Source: Mesotaenium endlicherianum (lineage: Eukaryota; Streptophyta; Zygnematophyceae; Zygnematales; Mesotaeniaceae). Taken from it: a stretch of DNA of 64,000 nt. The notes beneath the pieces are model-generated. The model did not search any database. It worked only from the letters and a program-made list of their open reading frames with translations, and was not told the DNA's origin. Position 1 is the stretch's first letter, and each line of letters opens with the position of its first letter. The stretch covers positions 165,501 to 229,500 of the forward strand of contig WELA01009900.1 of NCBI GenBank assembly GCA_009602735.1, given 5' to 3'. This document shows positions 8,471 through 19,188 of the stretch, piece after piece. A program made the position numbers and the translations under genes.

Positions 8471-11257
8471 CTGGAGCAAAATGGTTACATTTCTCCCAGT
8501 AAATCACCGTACGGCGCACCTATCCTATTTGTGAAGAAAAAGGATGGCAGTATGCGGATGTGTGTGGATTACAGAGCCCTGAACAGAATTACAGTAAAGA
8601 ACAAGTATGCTTTACCCAGGATCAAGGACTTGCTTGATACCCTGTCTGGCGCTAAGGTGTTCAGTAAGATAGATCTCAAGAGTGGTTATCATCAAATCAG
8701 AATTGCTGAGGGGGATGAACACAAGACTGCTTTCCGCACACGTTATGGACACTATGAATTCAATGTGATGCCATTTGGACTGACTAATGCTCCTGCTACC
8801 TTTATGGGTGCTATGAATGACATTTTCAGAACTTATTTGGATAAGTTTGTGCAAGTTTTCCTGGATGATATTTTAATTTTCTCTAAAGATGAAGCTCAGC
8901 ACGCTGAACACTTAAAGAAAGTGCTGGACACTCTGCGGAAAAATCACTTGTATGCTAAAATGAGCAAGTGTGATTTCTTTAAGGAAAGTGTTGAATTCTT
9001 AGGCCACGTTGTCAGTAAGGAGAGCATCAGTGTGGATCCTAAGAAAGTCCAGACCATAAGGGACTGGCCAGTACCACAGTCTGTCTCTGAAGTTAGATCC
9101 TTCCTCGGGTTGGCTAACTACTATAGGAGATTTATTGAGAATTATTCCACAAAGGCCAGTAAACTGACTGACCTTACTAAGAAAGACATCGGGTATGTGT
9201 GGGGGGAAGAGCAGCAGGCTGCCTTCCAGACCCTTAAAGATGCCCTTTGTTCTGCCCCAGTGCTAGCCGTGTATGACCCCAGCAAACCGGTGCAGGTGGT
9301 TACTGATGCCTCTGATTTTGCCATGGGTGCTATTTTGTTGCAGCCTGCTGACAAAACCACAAAGGATGGTAAGGTACGGCAGGAGTGGCATCCTGTGTTG
9401 TATGAGTCTATGAAATTTAATCCAGCGGAGATTAATTACTCAGTGCATGATAAAGAGCTGCTAGCTATCATTCATGTACTCAAACAGTGGAGAGCATACT
9501 TACATGGTAAAGCTTTTAAGGTGATTACAGATCATCTAGCTCTGACCCACTTTCAGAAGAAGTCCAAGCTGTCGAGGAGGGAGAACCGCTGGAGCCAGAT
9601 GCTGGAGCAGTTCCAAGTCCAGATCGACTACAAACCAGGGAAGTTGAATCCTGCTGATGCACTCTCTAGAAGACCTGACTTGCAAGAAAGGAACTTTAGT
9701 CAGCATGCTGTAGATAAAGTCCTGTGTGCACTCACTTCACTAAAGGTGAAAAAGTCCTTCCTTGAACAACTTAGGAAAGCCTACCTTTCTGACCCAACAT
9801 TTGAGCCCAGCCCCACTACTGGTATGTGTCGTGCTACCGCACTCGGGTATAAGCTCAAGGGAGGGGTCTGGGTGACTGAAACCACTTCAGGCAGGCTGAA
9901 GCTGGTCATTCCTAATAATTTGGAAATAAGGTCTCTCTTACTGAGTCAAGCTCATGACAGTCTCCTGGGTGGACATTTGGGGCAGGCCAAAACTGTTGGC
10001 AAACTGGCAAAACATTATCATTGGGAGGGGTTACCCCGGGAGGTCTTGAAATATGTCAAGTCCTGTGACCAGTGTCAGAGAAATAAGTCTCGGCACACAC
10101 CACCCGGAGGTCTCTTGCAACCGCTACCCATCCCAGCGGGACGCTGGGAAACTATATCCATGGACTGGGTGGTCTCACTACCAAGAACTGCCAACGGGCA
10201 TGATTCAATACTGGTAGTCGTGGATAAACTGACAAAAATGGTCATTTTTATCCCCACAACTGTCAAAGTGACTGCACTCGAAACAGCGAGACAGTTTTAC
10301 AACCATGTAGTATGCCAACATGGGCTCCCTTCTAATATCATCTCAGACAGAGACTCAAAATTCACCTCTAAGTTCTGGAGAGCTTTAATGGGGTTAATGG
10401 GAGTCAAACAGCTGCTCAGCACAGCAAACCACCCTCAGACTGATGGGCAGACTGAAAGAACTAACCGAGTTCTGCAGGAGGTGCTGAGAGCATATATTAA
10501 CCAAAAACAAGATAATTGGGATGACCTGTTGCCTCAAATTCAGTTTGCGGTCAACAGTGCGGTGCACGCGTCAACGGGCAAAACTCCTTTTGAACTCAGC
10601 CTGGGTAGAGTCCCTAAGTCTCCTCTAGATGTGCTAGGGGAATCTTTAACTCACCCTGAAGGGATTGACAACCCGGTCTCCCTCCAGTTAACTCAGGAGT
10701 TTGCTGACACCCTGTCAGAAGTCCAACGAAACTTGCACACGGCCCAAGAAAACCAACAAAAATACGCTAATCAACACCGTCGGGAACTGACATTTTCCAA
10801 GGGGGATTTAGTCAAACTGCATTCTCAGCACCTGTACCTCCCTGGTGTGGTCAAGAAAAAGCTTGGCCCTGTCTGGGTCGGTCCATATTCGGTGGTCCGT
10901 CGTGTCGGTCAGAATGCTTACAAACTGAACATGTCAGCTGAATACAAGGGGCACCCGGTCTTTAATGTCTCCTTCCTGGAACCGTACATCAAAGGTGATA
11001 CACTGTTCACAGGTCGGTTCCCTGTCCAACCGGGACCGGTCCCCGCTGTCCGGGACGGCGACCCTGAGGAATATGAGGTCGATGAGATTTTAGACGCTCG
11101 CTCGGTCCGTCGATCGTCTAAATATGTCATGAAATACCTCATTCGATGGAAGGGTTACGATGCCTCTGGGGACACTTGGGAGTTTAAGGACCACTTGACC
11201 AATGCCAAAGGGGCGTTGACACGGTTCCACCTTCGGGCCGCTGGAGTCCCTCCATAA
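8471..11257 (+). CDS. pol: Pol: reverse transcriptase, RNase H, integrase, chromodomain
   Basis: This continues the protease frame after one TAG; its first ATG is at 8531. Domains in order: RT, with an intact catalytic FLDDILIF and the [12 protein letters not shown] motif; Ty3-type RNase H, with TDAS, KELLAI and ITDH; integrase, with an HHCC zinc finger (HDSLLGGH ... CDQCQ) and a D-D-E core ([20 protein letters not shown]). The linker and chromodomain at the C-terminus read [12 protein letters not shown] ... [15 protein letters not shown]. The enzymes copy element RNA into DNA and insert it, and the chromodomain may steer integration to marked chromatin. All catalytic residues I can check are present, so the upstream nonsense codon is the only obvious defect. 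Confidence 0.95.
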   Translation: MEQNGYISPSKSPYGAPILFVKKKDGSMRMCVDYRALNRITVKNKYALPRIKDLLDTLSGAKVFSKIDLKSGYHQIRIAEGDEHKTAFRTRYGHYEFNVMPFGLTNAPATFMGAMNDIFRTYLDKFVQVFLDDILIFSKDEAQHAEHLKKVLDTLRKNHLYAKMSKCDFFKESVEFLGHVVSKESISVDPKKVQTIRDWPVPQSVSEVRSFLGLANYYRRFIENYSTKASKLTDLTKKDIGYVWGEEQQAAFQTLKDALCSAPVLAVYDPSKPVQVVTDASDFAMGAILLQPADKTTKDGKVRQEWHPVLYESMKFNPAEINYSVHDKELLAIIHVLKQWRAYLHGKAFKVITDHLALTHFQKKSKLSRRENRWSQMLEQFQVQIDYKPGKLNPADALSRRPDLQERNFSQHAVDKVLCALTSLKVKKSFLEQLRKAYLSDPTFEPSPTTGMCRATALGYKLKGGVWVTETTSGRLKLVIPNNLEIRSLLLSQAHDSLLGGHLGQAKTVGKLAKHYHWEGLPREVLKYVKSCDQCQRNKSRHTPPGGLLQPLPIPAGRWETISMDWVVSLPRTANGHDSILVVVDKLTKMVIFIPTTVKVTALETARQFYNHVVCQHGLPSNIISDRDSKFTSKFWRALMGLMGVKQLLSTANHPQTDGQTERTNRVLQEVLRAYINQKQDNWDDLLPQIQFAVNSAVHASTGKTPFELSLGRVPKSPLDVLGESLTHPEGIDNPVSLQLTQEFADTLSEVQRNLHTAQENQQKYANQHRRELTFSKGDLVKLHSQHLYLPGVVKKKLGPVWVGPYSVVRRVGQNAYKLNMSAEYKGHPVFNVSFLEPYIKGDTLFTGRFPVQPGPVPAVRDGDPEEYEVDEILDARSVRRSSKYVMKYLIRWKGYDASGDTWEFKDHLTNAKGALTRFHLRAAGVPP

Positions 11258-11306
11258 CTGTCATTTCAGTTGACACGGGAAGGTGACAGGCGGTCCTGTC
11301 TCCATT

Positions 11307-11318
11307 TAAGTTGGAGGG
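11307..11318 (+). repeat. Internal copy of the polypurine-tract motif
   Basis: TAAGTTGGAGGG occurs 50 bases after the pol stop and again at 13301-13312, immediately before the 3' LTR. The two 12-bp copies bracket the extra ORF. The inner copy is followed by gaaaatatatgacag rather than by LTR sequence. Confidence 0.75.
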
Positions 11319-11493
11319 GAAAATATATGACAGTTAGTGAGCGAGAGCGATAAAAACACACTCATACGTTTATGTGTAGCGCATCGCAACTACGTCAACT
11401 TTTAGCAATCATCCTGTAAGGTAAACAGCAGCGAAGCCACTATACTAAATACTAACATACTTCCTGCAATCCCTATGACAAAGGTCCATATCC

Positions 11494-11523
11494 TACTAAC
11501 TTGTGCCCTGGTTACATGTGCAG
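11494..11523 (+). promoter_or_regulatory. Predicted branch point and 3' splice site before the extra ORF
   Basis: TACTAAC (11494-11500) is the optimal branch-point sequence, and the next AG, in TGTGCAG, ends at 11523. The first base of the would-be exon is 11524, and the ATG of the extra ORF follows at 11525. Candidate donors lie upstream: G|GTAAGT at 5941/5942 in the LTR leader and ATG|GTAAGG at 5996/5997. Splicing would give a subgenomic mRNA with this ATG near its 5' end. This is a sequence-based prediction only. Confidence 0.6.
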
Positions 11524-11524
11524 G

Positions 11525-13201
11525 ATGGCGCCCACCACACAAAAGGAGGACAGAAAGCGCAAGGCAGAAGAAGCCAGGAGGACAATGGAGCAATACCAGA
11601 AGGAGCTGGCGGCGACGTCCCTCACCAGGAGAGAACAAGAAAGGGTCCGCAAACAACAAGAGGCGGCAGAAGAGGCACAGAGGAAGAAGGATCAGGAAGC
11701 GGAAAACCTCAGGAAGGCTGAGGAGGAGAGACAGAAGAAACAGCAAGAAGAAGCGGCAGCGGCAGAAGAGGAGAAAAGAAAAAAGATTGAAGCGGACAGA
11801 CAGAAGAGCTTGGCCACTTACAGGTATACTGTGGTGGGTGGCCAAAACTTCGATAACCTGAAGGAAGCATTGCTGGCAGCCCAGGAGATCAACAGGCTGG
11901 AACAGACAACACTGCTACAGAAGGAAGGAGCTACAGCACTGGACAGGTACATCGAGACACACACCGGCGTGGTCCTTTACGAAGATTATGCTAAGATGGT
12001 GGGCTATACAGCAGAGCAGGCCCGGTATCTCGCAGATGATTCAGAGGACAAGCCGGTCCCCATACCGGGAATAGTGGGAGATCAGAGACTCATCCGGATG
12101 GTGAGCATGCGGCCCGATAGCTTTAAGGATACGGTATTCTACCTCACACTCCTGCCAGCTTACAATGAAGTTGAGAGAAGGAGCTGGGAGTACTTGGCCA
12201 GGGAAGCAGGACAGCAGATGTTCTCTCCCCACTGGTTCCCGTGTAAACTGAGGAAGGCTGAGCACGGACCCCAGTACTACCAGCAGCCAACAGACTGGAG
12301 GTGGATGACCGTCACAAATAAGAAGCAGGAGTGTGACCGAGCCCAACCGGATGACTTCCACTATGGCCTAGACGGCTATCTCATCCTACCACCTCACATT
12401 GCCCCTTGGGACCCCAGGCTGAATGGATGCCTGAGCAATATGAATGCAGAGACCAAGGAACATAGGAGGAGGGGAAGAGACTACTTCTCTAAGGGAAAGC
12501 ATGCCTTTGTCAAATGGGCAAAGAATGCAGGCCGGATAGATATCAGTAGGCTGAAGGCCAAGCAACCTCCAGCGCGCCCTAAGAAAGGGAGGTCGGTAGA
12601 CTACTCCATGTCTACTAGGGAGCAGGACGACTTAGTGGACGAGACCCCTACTCTCTCCGAGGAGGAGGATGAGGAGGATGAGGAAGAAGAACAAGGCAGA
12701 GGAGAAGCATCAGCAGCAGGTACTCAGGATACCCAGGGACAGGCAGTGGCACTTCCTAAAGAACCACGATCAGGTGTGTGGAATGTGATCCCCGTTATGG
12801 CGACAACTGGACCCCGCGCGCGCTCCCCCAGCCCACCTGCCCAAGCAGGGGAAGAAGCTGATCTGACGGTACTGGGCAGCAGACACAGACAGAAATCCCC
12901 AGAGGACAGGAGTGCCAGAAGAGAGACACGCGGGTGGGCCAAAGGTATGCCAGCCTCCCCCTTCGCTCAGGGGCATGCACCTCTAGCCAATGTATTTCAG
13001 CATCCTACTGGAATGCCTGTCTATGTAGGAATCAACACCCAAATAGTTGAAGAGCAGGCCACCATCCTCCGTTCTCCCCGAGGGCCAACTTTAGAGCAAA
13101 CAGGGTTCTTTAGAAGGCCAGCTGACAGACCTAGAGGGCTGTCCAGATCTAGGTCCAGATCTCCGTCTCCTGACCCTGAAGCCCCAGGAACAACCCCTTA
13201 A
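11525..13201 (+). CDS. Extra ORF of element A, unknown function (558 aa)
   Basis: An intact sense-strand frame lies between pol and the 3' LTR, the position of env in retroviruses. I chose ATG 11525 because it has A at -3 and G at +4 and directly follows a predicted splice acceptor; another in-frame ATG is at 11516. About residues 5-95 are a highly charged, Lys/Glu/Gln-rich predicted coiled coil. The middle (about 100-350) is a globular-looking, Trp/Tyr-containing region. Then come a basic patch, a strongly acidic run (EEEDEEDEEEEQ) and a Ser/Arg tail (LSRSRSRSPSPD). No signal peptide, membrane helix or glycoprotein features are visible, so it is not an ordinary env. I do not recognise the family. 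It lies on the same strand as pol and its frame is intact although pol is not. Confidence 0.8.
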   Translation: MAPTTQKEDRKRKAEEARRTMEQYQKELAATSLTRREQERVRKQQEAAEEAQRKKDQEAENLRKAEEERQKKQQEEAAAAEEEKRKKIEADRQKSLATYRYTVVGGQNFDNLKEALLAAQEINRLEQTTLLQKEGATALDRYIETHTGVVLYEDYAKMVGYTAEQARYLADDSEDKPVPIPGIVGDQRLIRMVSMRPDSFKDTVFYLTLLPAYNEVERRSWEYLAREAGQQMFSPHWFPCKLRKAEHGPQYYQQPTDWRWMTVTNKKQECDRAQPDDFHYGLDGYLILPPHIAPWDPRLNGCLSNMNAETKEHRRRGRDYFSKGKHAFVKWAKNAGRIDISRLKAKQPPARPKKGRSVDYSMSTREQDDLVDETPTLSEEEDEEDEEEEQGRGEASAAGTQDTQGQAVALPKEPRSGVWNVIPVMATTGPRARSPSPPAQAGEEADLTVLGSRHRQKSPEDRSARRETRGWAKGMPASPFAQGHAPLANVFQHPTGMPVYVGINTQIVEEQATILRSPRGPTLEQTGFFRRPADRPRGLSRSRSRSPSPDPEAPGTTP

Positions 13202-13300
13202 GGTGACACGCTGAAGAGGCAGTCAGTAAGGGAGGCTGGTCAGGGTCAGTTTCTTTGCTTAAAACTTTTGCAGTTTAATATTGTCGAGGCGACAACAAGT

Positions 13301-13314
13301 TAAGTTGGAGGGAT
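13301..13314 (+). other. Polypurine tract
   Basis: TAAGTTGGAGGGAT directly abuts the 3' LTR start. A purine-rich run here primes plus-strand DNA synthesis in LTR retrotransposons. Confidence 0.75.
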
Positions 13315-14059
13315 TGTAATGAATCAGTATATTAGTAGATATAATATTCATATAGATATAATAGTTAACTTTGTTCAGCCTGCTGAACTTTAGTTAGTAG
13401 TCAGTCTGCTGAACTGTAGTTAATAATCAGTCTGCTGGACTTTACATAATTATCAGTTTGCTGACTCAGTCGAAAGCAGCAGGCTGAAAGTCCATATAAG
13501 TCAGCTTGCTGACACATTCTTTGACAGCAAGCTGACTTCCGTACTCGGTAGCAGCGAACTGCCTTGATATGCATCTAAGTGCGATATGCTAGATGAATAG
13601 CCAGATGACATCCCTATGATGGATGGCTATTCGGGATGATGGGAGATGGCGGTGGATTTGGTTAACCGAGGTCCTACCAACGTGGTTAACTCCCGGGTAG
13701 GCGGTGCCATCGCACTGACCGTTGAACAGTAAACTCATTCCATGTACATACGCTAGGCATTGCTCTCGAGTTCGGCATTCGGAAACGAGGCCAACTCTCT
13801 TGTACAGCTTACTGAGAGAGATCTGAATCCAAGGCGAGAAGCCATTGATACGCACTGTCTTCTAACCTTGCTGATGTATGAGTTTACTGATTTGCATTAT
13901 TGATGCTAGTTTACTCTCATTTGACTGACGAGTAGTATTCCCTGCTAGTGTATTGTCCTTTGGCGTTAACGAGTTAACGGAAATACCATAAAGATTACTT
14001 GCGGATATAAAGATCTTTATTAATTGTTAATCGCCTATTTGGTAAGTCGATTCATTTCA
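13315..14059 (+). repeat. 3' LTR of element A
   Basis: It is a 745-bp direct repeat of 5215-5959 with the same terminal motifs, TATAAAG box and U3 repeat array. I counted about 30 substitutions and a couple of single-base indels between the two. The next base (14060) enters minus-strand RT of element B with no match to the 5-bp left flank. Confidence 0.95.
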
Positions 14060-15529
14060 GAATGGCTCCCATTGCGAAGTTTGATGCGTCCGTGATGATG
14101 GTGAAAGGGAGCTCTGGACTTGCAATTGCCAACACACGTGCCCGTGTCAACAGCTCCTCAATCTTCTCAAAGGCTTGCTGCTCCTTGTCACCCCATAGCC
14201 ACTTCTCCTGCTTCTTCAACATGTCCGTGAGCGGTGCACACACCTTGGCAAATCCTTCAATGAAGCATTGACAATAATTTTTCATATCGAGGATACTCCT
14301 GAGTTGATGAATATCAACAGGTACCGGCCAATCTCTGACTGCTTGCACCTTCTTTTGCTCCACCTTGACTCCTTCAGCTCCCACTATGTGCCCAAGAAAA
14401 TCGACTTCCTTGAGACAGAAGTCGCACTTGCTCATCTTCCTATATAACTTCTGATCTCTCAAGACCTCCAACACCTTCCTCAGATGCTCCACATGCTCCT
14501 CCAAGGACTTCGAATAGATCAAGATGACGTCCAAAATTACCACCACAAACTGGTCCAAATAGGGTCTGAAGATACTATTCATGAGTCCCATGAATGTAGC
14601 AGGTGCATTAGTCAACCCAAAAGGCATGATTGTGAACTCAAATAAACCATAACGAGTCCTGAAAGCCGTCTTTTGAACGTCTCCTTCCGCAATCCGTACC
14701 TGATGATAGCCACTCCTCAAATCGATCTTGGAAAAATACTTCGCCCCGACAAGCCTGTCAATCAACTCGTCCACTCGTGGAAGTGGGTACTTGTTCTTGA
14801 TGGTGACCTTGTTGAGTGCCGGATAGTCGACACACATTCTCATAGTTTCATCCTTCTTCTTCACAAATAAGACTGGCGCTGCAAATGGAGACTTGCTGGG
14901 TTGGATGAATTCCTTCTCCAATAACTATGCCAGCTGCTTCTTCAACTCATCCAACTCCGCAAACGATTCTCGATAGGCGGGTCTCACTGGTGGCTTGCTC
15001 CTTGGTTCCAACTCGATCTTGTGCTCCATAGCTCTTTGTGGAGGTAATCCTGCAAATAGCTCCTTAGGAAACACGCACTTGAATTCCTCCAACAGTTGGG
15101 CTATGCTCCTTCTGAGCAAGGACTACTTGCTCCTTCAACGATGTACATTTGCCCAGGCTATCAAGATTCACGCTTGCTCCATCTGATGACCTGGCCAGGG
15201 CCACCGAAGCAAAGTTCATCTCCTTCACCTGATTCGCCCTGCATAGCTTCTTAACTTGCAAGCTCGATAGAAGGCAGTTACTTGTGGTCATATCTACCTC
15301 CACTTGTTTTTCGCTGTCTCCATTCAACCATCACGCCCTTGGACTTTCACTTGTCCTGTGCTCCAGTGCCCTTGAGGGTTGGCTTTTCTTAGCCATGGTA
15401 GGCCCAATATCACCACTCCTTCCACGATGATAGGCTTGTCAACATCTCGTCTTTCGCTTCTGGGAAGGCTCGTGGGGATAACCTCCTTGTGAGTTCTCGT
15501 CTTCACGCCAGTAGACACCCCAGAACGAC
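14060..15529 (-). pseudogene. Ty3/gypsy pol remnant (protease region and RT), element B
   Basis: The minus strand carries a protease-like stretch with a conserved GLPWLRKANP motif near 15370-15400, then the pre-RT linker and an RT frame (14052-14921) up to the start of RNase H ([10 protein letters not shown]). The RT active site reads VILDVILIY instead of VFLDDILIY, so the second catalytic aspartate is Val. A stop between linker and RT (about 14922-14924) and frame changes in the protease region show decay. RNase H and most of integrase that should follow are absent: the sequence stops at the 3' LTR of element A. Confidence 0.88.
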
Positions 15530-16258
15530 TTACTGGCGTCCTCCTTTTTCCTGCTGTTGAGGTTGCTTCGCCTTCACATGACAGTCTCGAGCCAGATGTC
15601 CAGGCTTGCCGCAATTATAGCAGGGTCCTCTCGGCTTAAAATTCTGCTGCCTGCGCTGGTACTGAACAAGTCCCAACTCCACAGGTACTGGACCTTGATC
15701 ACTCGTGCTTGGCGCTTGAGATCCAAAGTGTCGATATCCTTCAAAGTTGTGGCTGCCCCATTGCCTCCGACTATACTCCACAGCGTCAATCCTTGTTGCC
15801 AATGCCATCATTTCTCCAAGACTGGTAGGGTCCTTGAGCGCTACTTCCTTGGTTACATTTGGCTTGAGTCCCCTCTTGAACTTGTCCATCATCTGCGACT
15901 CGTGCATGGATGGACATTGAAGCACCAGCTCGTTGAAGCGCGATACATACTCCTGAACGCTTCCTCGTTGATGAAGGCGCACCTATAGATCTCGAGCGGT
16001 AGCCTCGGGTGCAATAGGTTGAAATTGCCTCTTCAAGCCTTCAAATAACTGATCAATAGTAGCAGGAACTCCAGACACCTGCTCCTGTTGCTCATACCAA
16101 GCTCCAGCACTCTTCTGCAGCAAAGTTATGACAAAGGCGACTTGCCCGTCGAGCGTGAGCGCAGAATACTCCATAAACTTCTTCACTCCAAAATTCCATT
16201 GATGAACAGGCGGCGATCCACGCTCTCCAGTATACACTTCAGGCTTAGGCGGTTAGAT
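15530..16258 (-). pseudogene. Ty3/gypsy gag remnant, element B
   Basis: The minus-strand frame shows a retrotransposon gag domain: PPVHQWNFGVKKFMEY, then SAGAWYEQQEQ, SVQEYVSRFNELVLQC and a CCHC knuckle CYNCGKPGHLARDC. An in-frame TAG near 15983-15985 splits it, and a stop just upstream of 16254 truncates the N-terminus. The gag domain is of a different type from that of element A. Homology ends near 16258, where AT-rich unrelated sequence begins. Confidence 0.85.
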
Positions 16259-19188
16259 TAAGTTCGGATATATTAAATTATAGATATTATAGAGGTACAT
16301 CAAAGTAAATATGAGACATGTCTGTAGCTATGGTAGGTAGATAGATTTATATATAATGTAGGTATAATTTGTAGGTGATTTTTACGTAGTTATATAGTTA
16401 TTTGTAGGTATACATTGTTAGCAAGTGTAGACATAAACCTATAAATAAATCCTAGGTAGGTTCAGTGTTGTTTGTAGATTACCTTGCTAATAAAATTCAG
16501 TGGTTCAAATTCATCTGAGCTAGAAAACCTGACGAGAAATTACTGATTTTATGCCACCGACAAATCTTATATAGGATGCGACTCAACCGACTGAGTGGAT
16601 AACTATAACGCCTCTCGACCCCCTTGTTAAATTGTGACTTGTGTTGGTAAATCGCGTCCTCTCCATGTCGGTGCACTTTGTACTCATACTTTGAGAATGC
16701 CTCTCAAGAATCTTGAGCTTGAGATGTAAAACGTTTAAAAGGCACTCTAGAAATTCGCTTCTCAAGAGTCGATTCTCAAGCGATTGGAGGCCGCGACGAA
16801 AAAAATATTGTGTAGATGAGTATGGACCTTCATGTTATTTTGGAGCTCGCTTGTCGTGCCTAACAACGTCGGACCCCTGGCGTGTGCGTGGCTTCTCAGC
16901 ACGGGTGCTTTCGACCCGGTTGACGTGTCGGTGCATCGCTGCACGTGGAGAATCGACCGGGTTGATCGTCCCTTGCACGTGTGTCAGTGACAGACTAGTT
17001 GGGGTTTGACCCATTCCTGGTCTTCTTGCACTTGCTTCATGCGGTGAGGCATCCCACACTCAGTCCTTCCCATGATCAACCAGTTCCTCATTCAACACTT
17101 AGCATAAATTTTTGAGAAGATAGCTTATCTTCAGTTTCCCTTACAAGTAAGGACAGAAGCGTCTTACTTCCACACAGGCTTTTGCCCAAGTTGAGGGTTT
17201 ACAGAATGAACAAGTTTGTAGTTTGCAGAAATCACGTCTAAGCAGCTTAACAGGCAATGCCAGATTCAGAGAAAATCGCCCTTCAAGGCTTTCGCTTAAT
17301 TTTCGCAAGTCACAGCTCACAAAGGTCTGAAACTGCACATCTATGCTGGCCTGGTCTGAGCTCTTCGCTCAACACCGCGCCTTAACAGCTCTTCACTGCT
17401 CGGCTGGGCTCACTCAGTTCTTCACTGAGAGCTTCACTTGTTAATACTACTCTTGCTATCAGCAATTCGACAGTTGAGACTTCTGAGAACTTGGAAACTA
17501 ACACAGCACTCACCATTTTAAGTGACCCTCGCACGCTTGTGGAGTTTGACCCAAATCTGTGCTAATCTCCTAAGAGATTCTATTTTGCAGCTCTTTACTT
17601 TCTACCAGATCCTCTCTTGGGAACTCCTGAGGTCTAACCTTTCTATGATACACTTAGGAAGAAATCTTTCAGCGTCGGCAGAAGCGTGGCGTCTCGGCCC
17701 TTTTATGGCCTTGGGAACTCCTTCTTCTTTGCGCTCCTTCTGCTCCTTCAGCTTCCTTTGATAATGATGCGAGCAAGAACGAGGCAGCTTCAGGCAGGAC
17801 TCGTGCCTTTCACAGGCACCACACATTATCCTCTCTCGAGAATGCCAGTGCTTAGTCACAGCGCTTAGCTTGCATGCCGTCCTTACCCAGCAGTTCTCTC
17901 ACCGCTTAGAAGTTGTCATTCAGCATGCATGCATGCATTGGGATGGTCGCGCGTGACCGCTTATCCTTTCACCTGACAATCACGCCTATGTGGCTATCTG
18001 GCAGCGTTTAAGATGAACGCTCAAGCCGCGACTAGTCACCTGAGGGTCTTGGCCGAGGTGGCACACAACGCCTTTGCAACATCCCTGCTGTACTTGGCTT
18101 GGATAGCCGATTGATCTTTACCTTTCTTGGCACTTGCTGGGCTGGCTCATTGCTGGTTCCATACCCCTAGCCTTTCGGCTGACTACTTCGTCCAAATCCC
18201 CATCCATTCCTTGGTGTGGGTTTGACGTGTCGTGACCACTTTGACAGTGATAACGACTTTGACATGACCGCTGACTGAGATGCCTCGGTCCTCTGGTCGG
18301 TGAGTCAACGCTGACTTCCCGTACCTGGGCGGCCGTGACTTGCGCTGCGCATGCGGCACCGTCAAGTGGATAGCAGTCGCGACACGCTCCACTTTGATAA
18401 ATACGTACCCCCTTTTTTTTCAGTTTGGTGCGGGTTTTATGGGAGCAGCTTTACATCTCGTTGTCGTGTTGAATGTGGACGTTTTCACTTGTGTGAGACG
18501 TTCCTGTTTTGACATCAAGCACAATGAACGTGTCGTTTGCAGGTAAATTACATTGCGCGTCGTCTCATCCCTTTTGAGTACACGTTAGCATGCGTGACCA
18601 TGTTACAGTCGTTTGCGGCTTGTTCGGAAGCACTCGGCAGTCCAAATGGCACTCTCTAGCGGGAGTCCCTGTTGTCACCTGTTGAGTGTGTCATAGAAGG
18701 GATGATTGTCTAGTCGGACCATGCATCATCAGCGTGTACAAGCTAGCCTGCTGAATGCTGCCGAGTGCTGCTGAGAGTTGACTGCAAATTACAGGGCTGT
18801 GTCTTATCGATACCGTGCTTCTTGCCCTCGGCAGAATTGAGCAGTGATTTCATACTTCCGACTTTGAGAAAGTAGAGACCGCAGCAATAGAGAATAACAG
18901 TGGGTTACGCGAGTGCGGCTAGACATTACTATTTCAAAACTGTTATTAGGCAGCCATCATGGTACAGCTCAAACTCCTGTCGTACCTCTACATTTCCGAG
19001 TTGGTCAGCCATTTTCGGCATTTGAGCTGGTCATTTTACGTATAATTTTGATCACATGGCTGGTTTTTTTGTCGTAAGGCTCACCTGATGTACTGTATAT
19101 AACACTCCTAATTTCTTCATATTTTTTCGGTTGTTCTTTATTGGCTTAGACGTCTCTTGTGGACCGCCCGTCGAAGATAAAGAACGTC
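16259..19188. other. No recognisable gene; possibly more retroelement debris
   Basis: Bases 16259-16560 are AT-rich with repeated gtaggta/tgtaggt motifs. From 16560 to about 18560 there are short chance ORFs only. A minus-strand TATA-like motif (ccataaaaggg, about 17695-17710) would fit an unidentified minus-strand LTR promoter. No PBS or partner LTR was found, and nothing here matches the LTR at 2400-3146. Bases 18560-19188 are the presumed upstream region of the DUF3754 gene; an in-frame stop at 19147-19149 precedes its ATG. Confidence 0.4.

Larger units (their letters stand above)
5215..14059 (+). mobile_element. Nearly complete Ty3/gypsy chromovirus with an extra ORF (element A)
   Basis: Two 745-bp direct repeats (5215-5959 and 13315-14059) bound a tRNA primer site, gag, pol in the order protease-RT-RNase H-integrase-chromodomain, an additional ORF and a polypurine tract. 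The pol order identifies Ty3/gypsy, and the chromodomain identifies a chromovirus. By my hand alignment the LTRs differ at roughly 30 positions (about 4%), so it is not a recent insertion. One in-frame TAG (8468-8470) breaks pol. The 5-bp flanks do not match: ctgtc on the left, gaatg on the right. The element lies inside minus-strand remnants of element B. Confidence 0.95.

Noticed and set aside
11402-11845. 147-codon antisense ORF rich in Leu/Phe
   Set aside because: It is the antisense shadow of the Glu/Lys-rich coiled-coil part of the extra ORF in element A.
17900-17945. Short GCATGCATGCATGC palindrome
   Set aside because: A simple alternating repeat without further structure around it.
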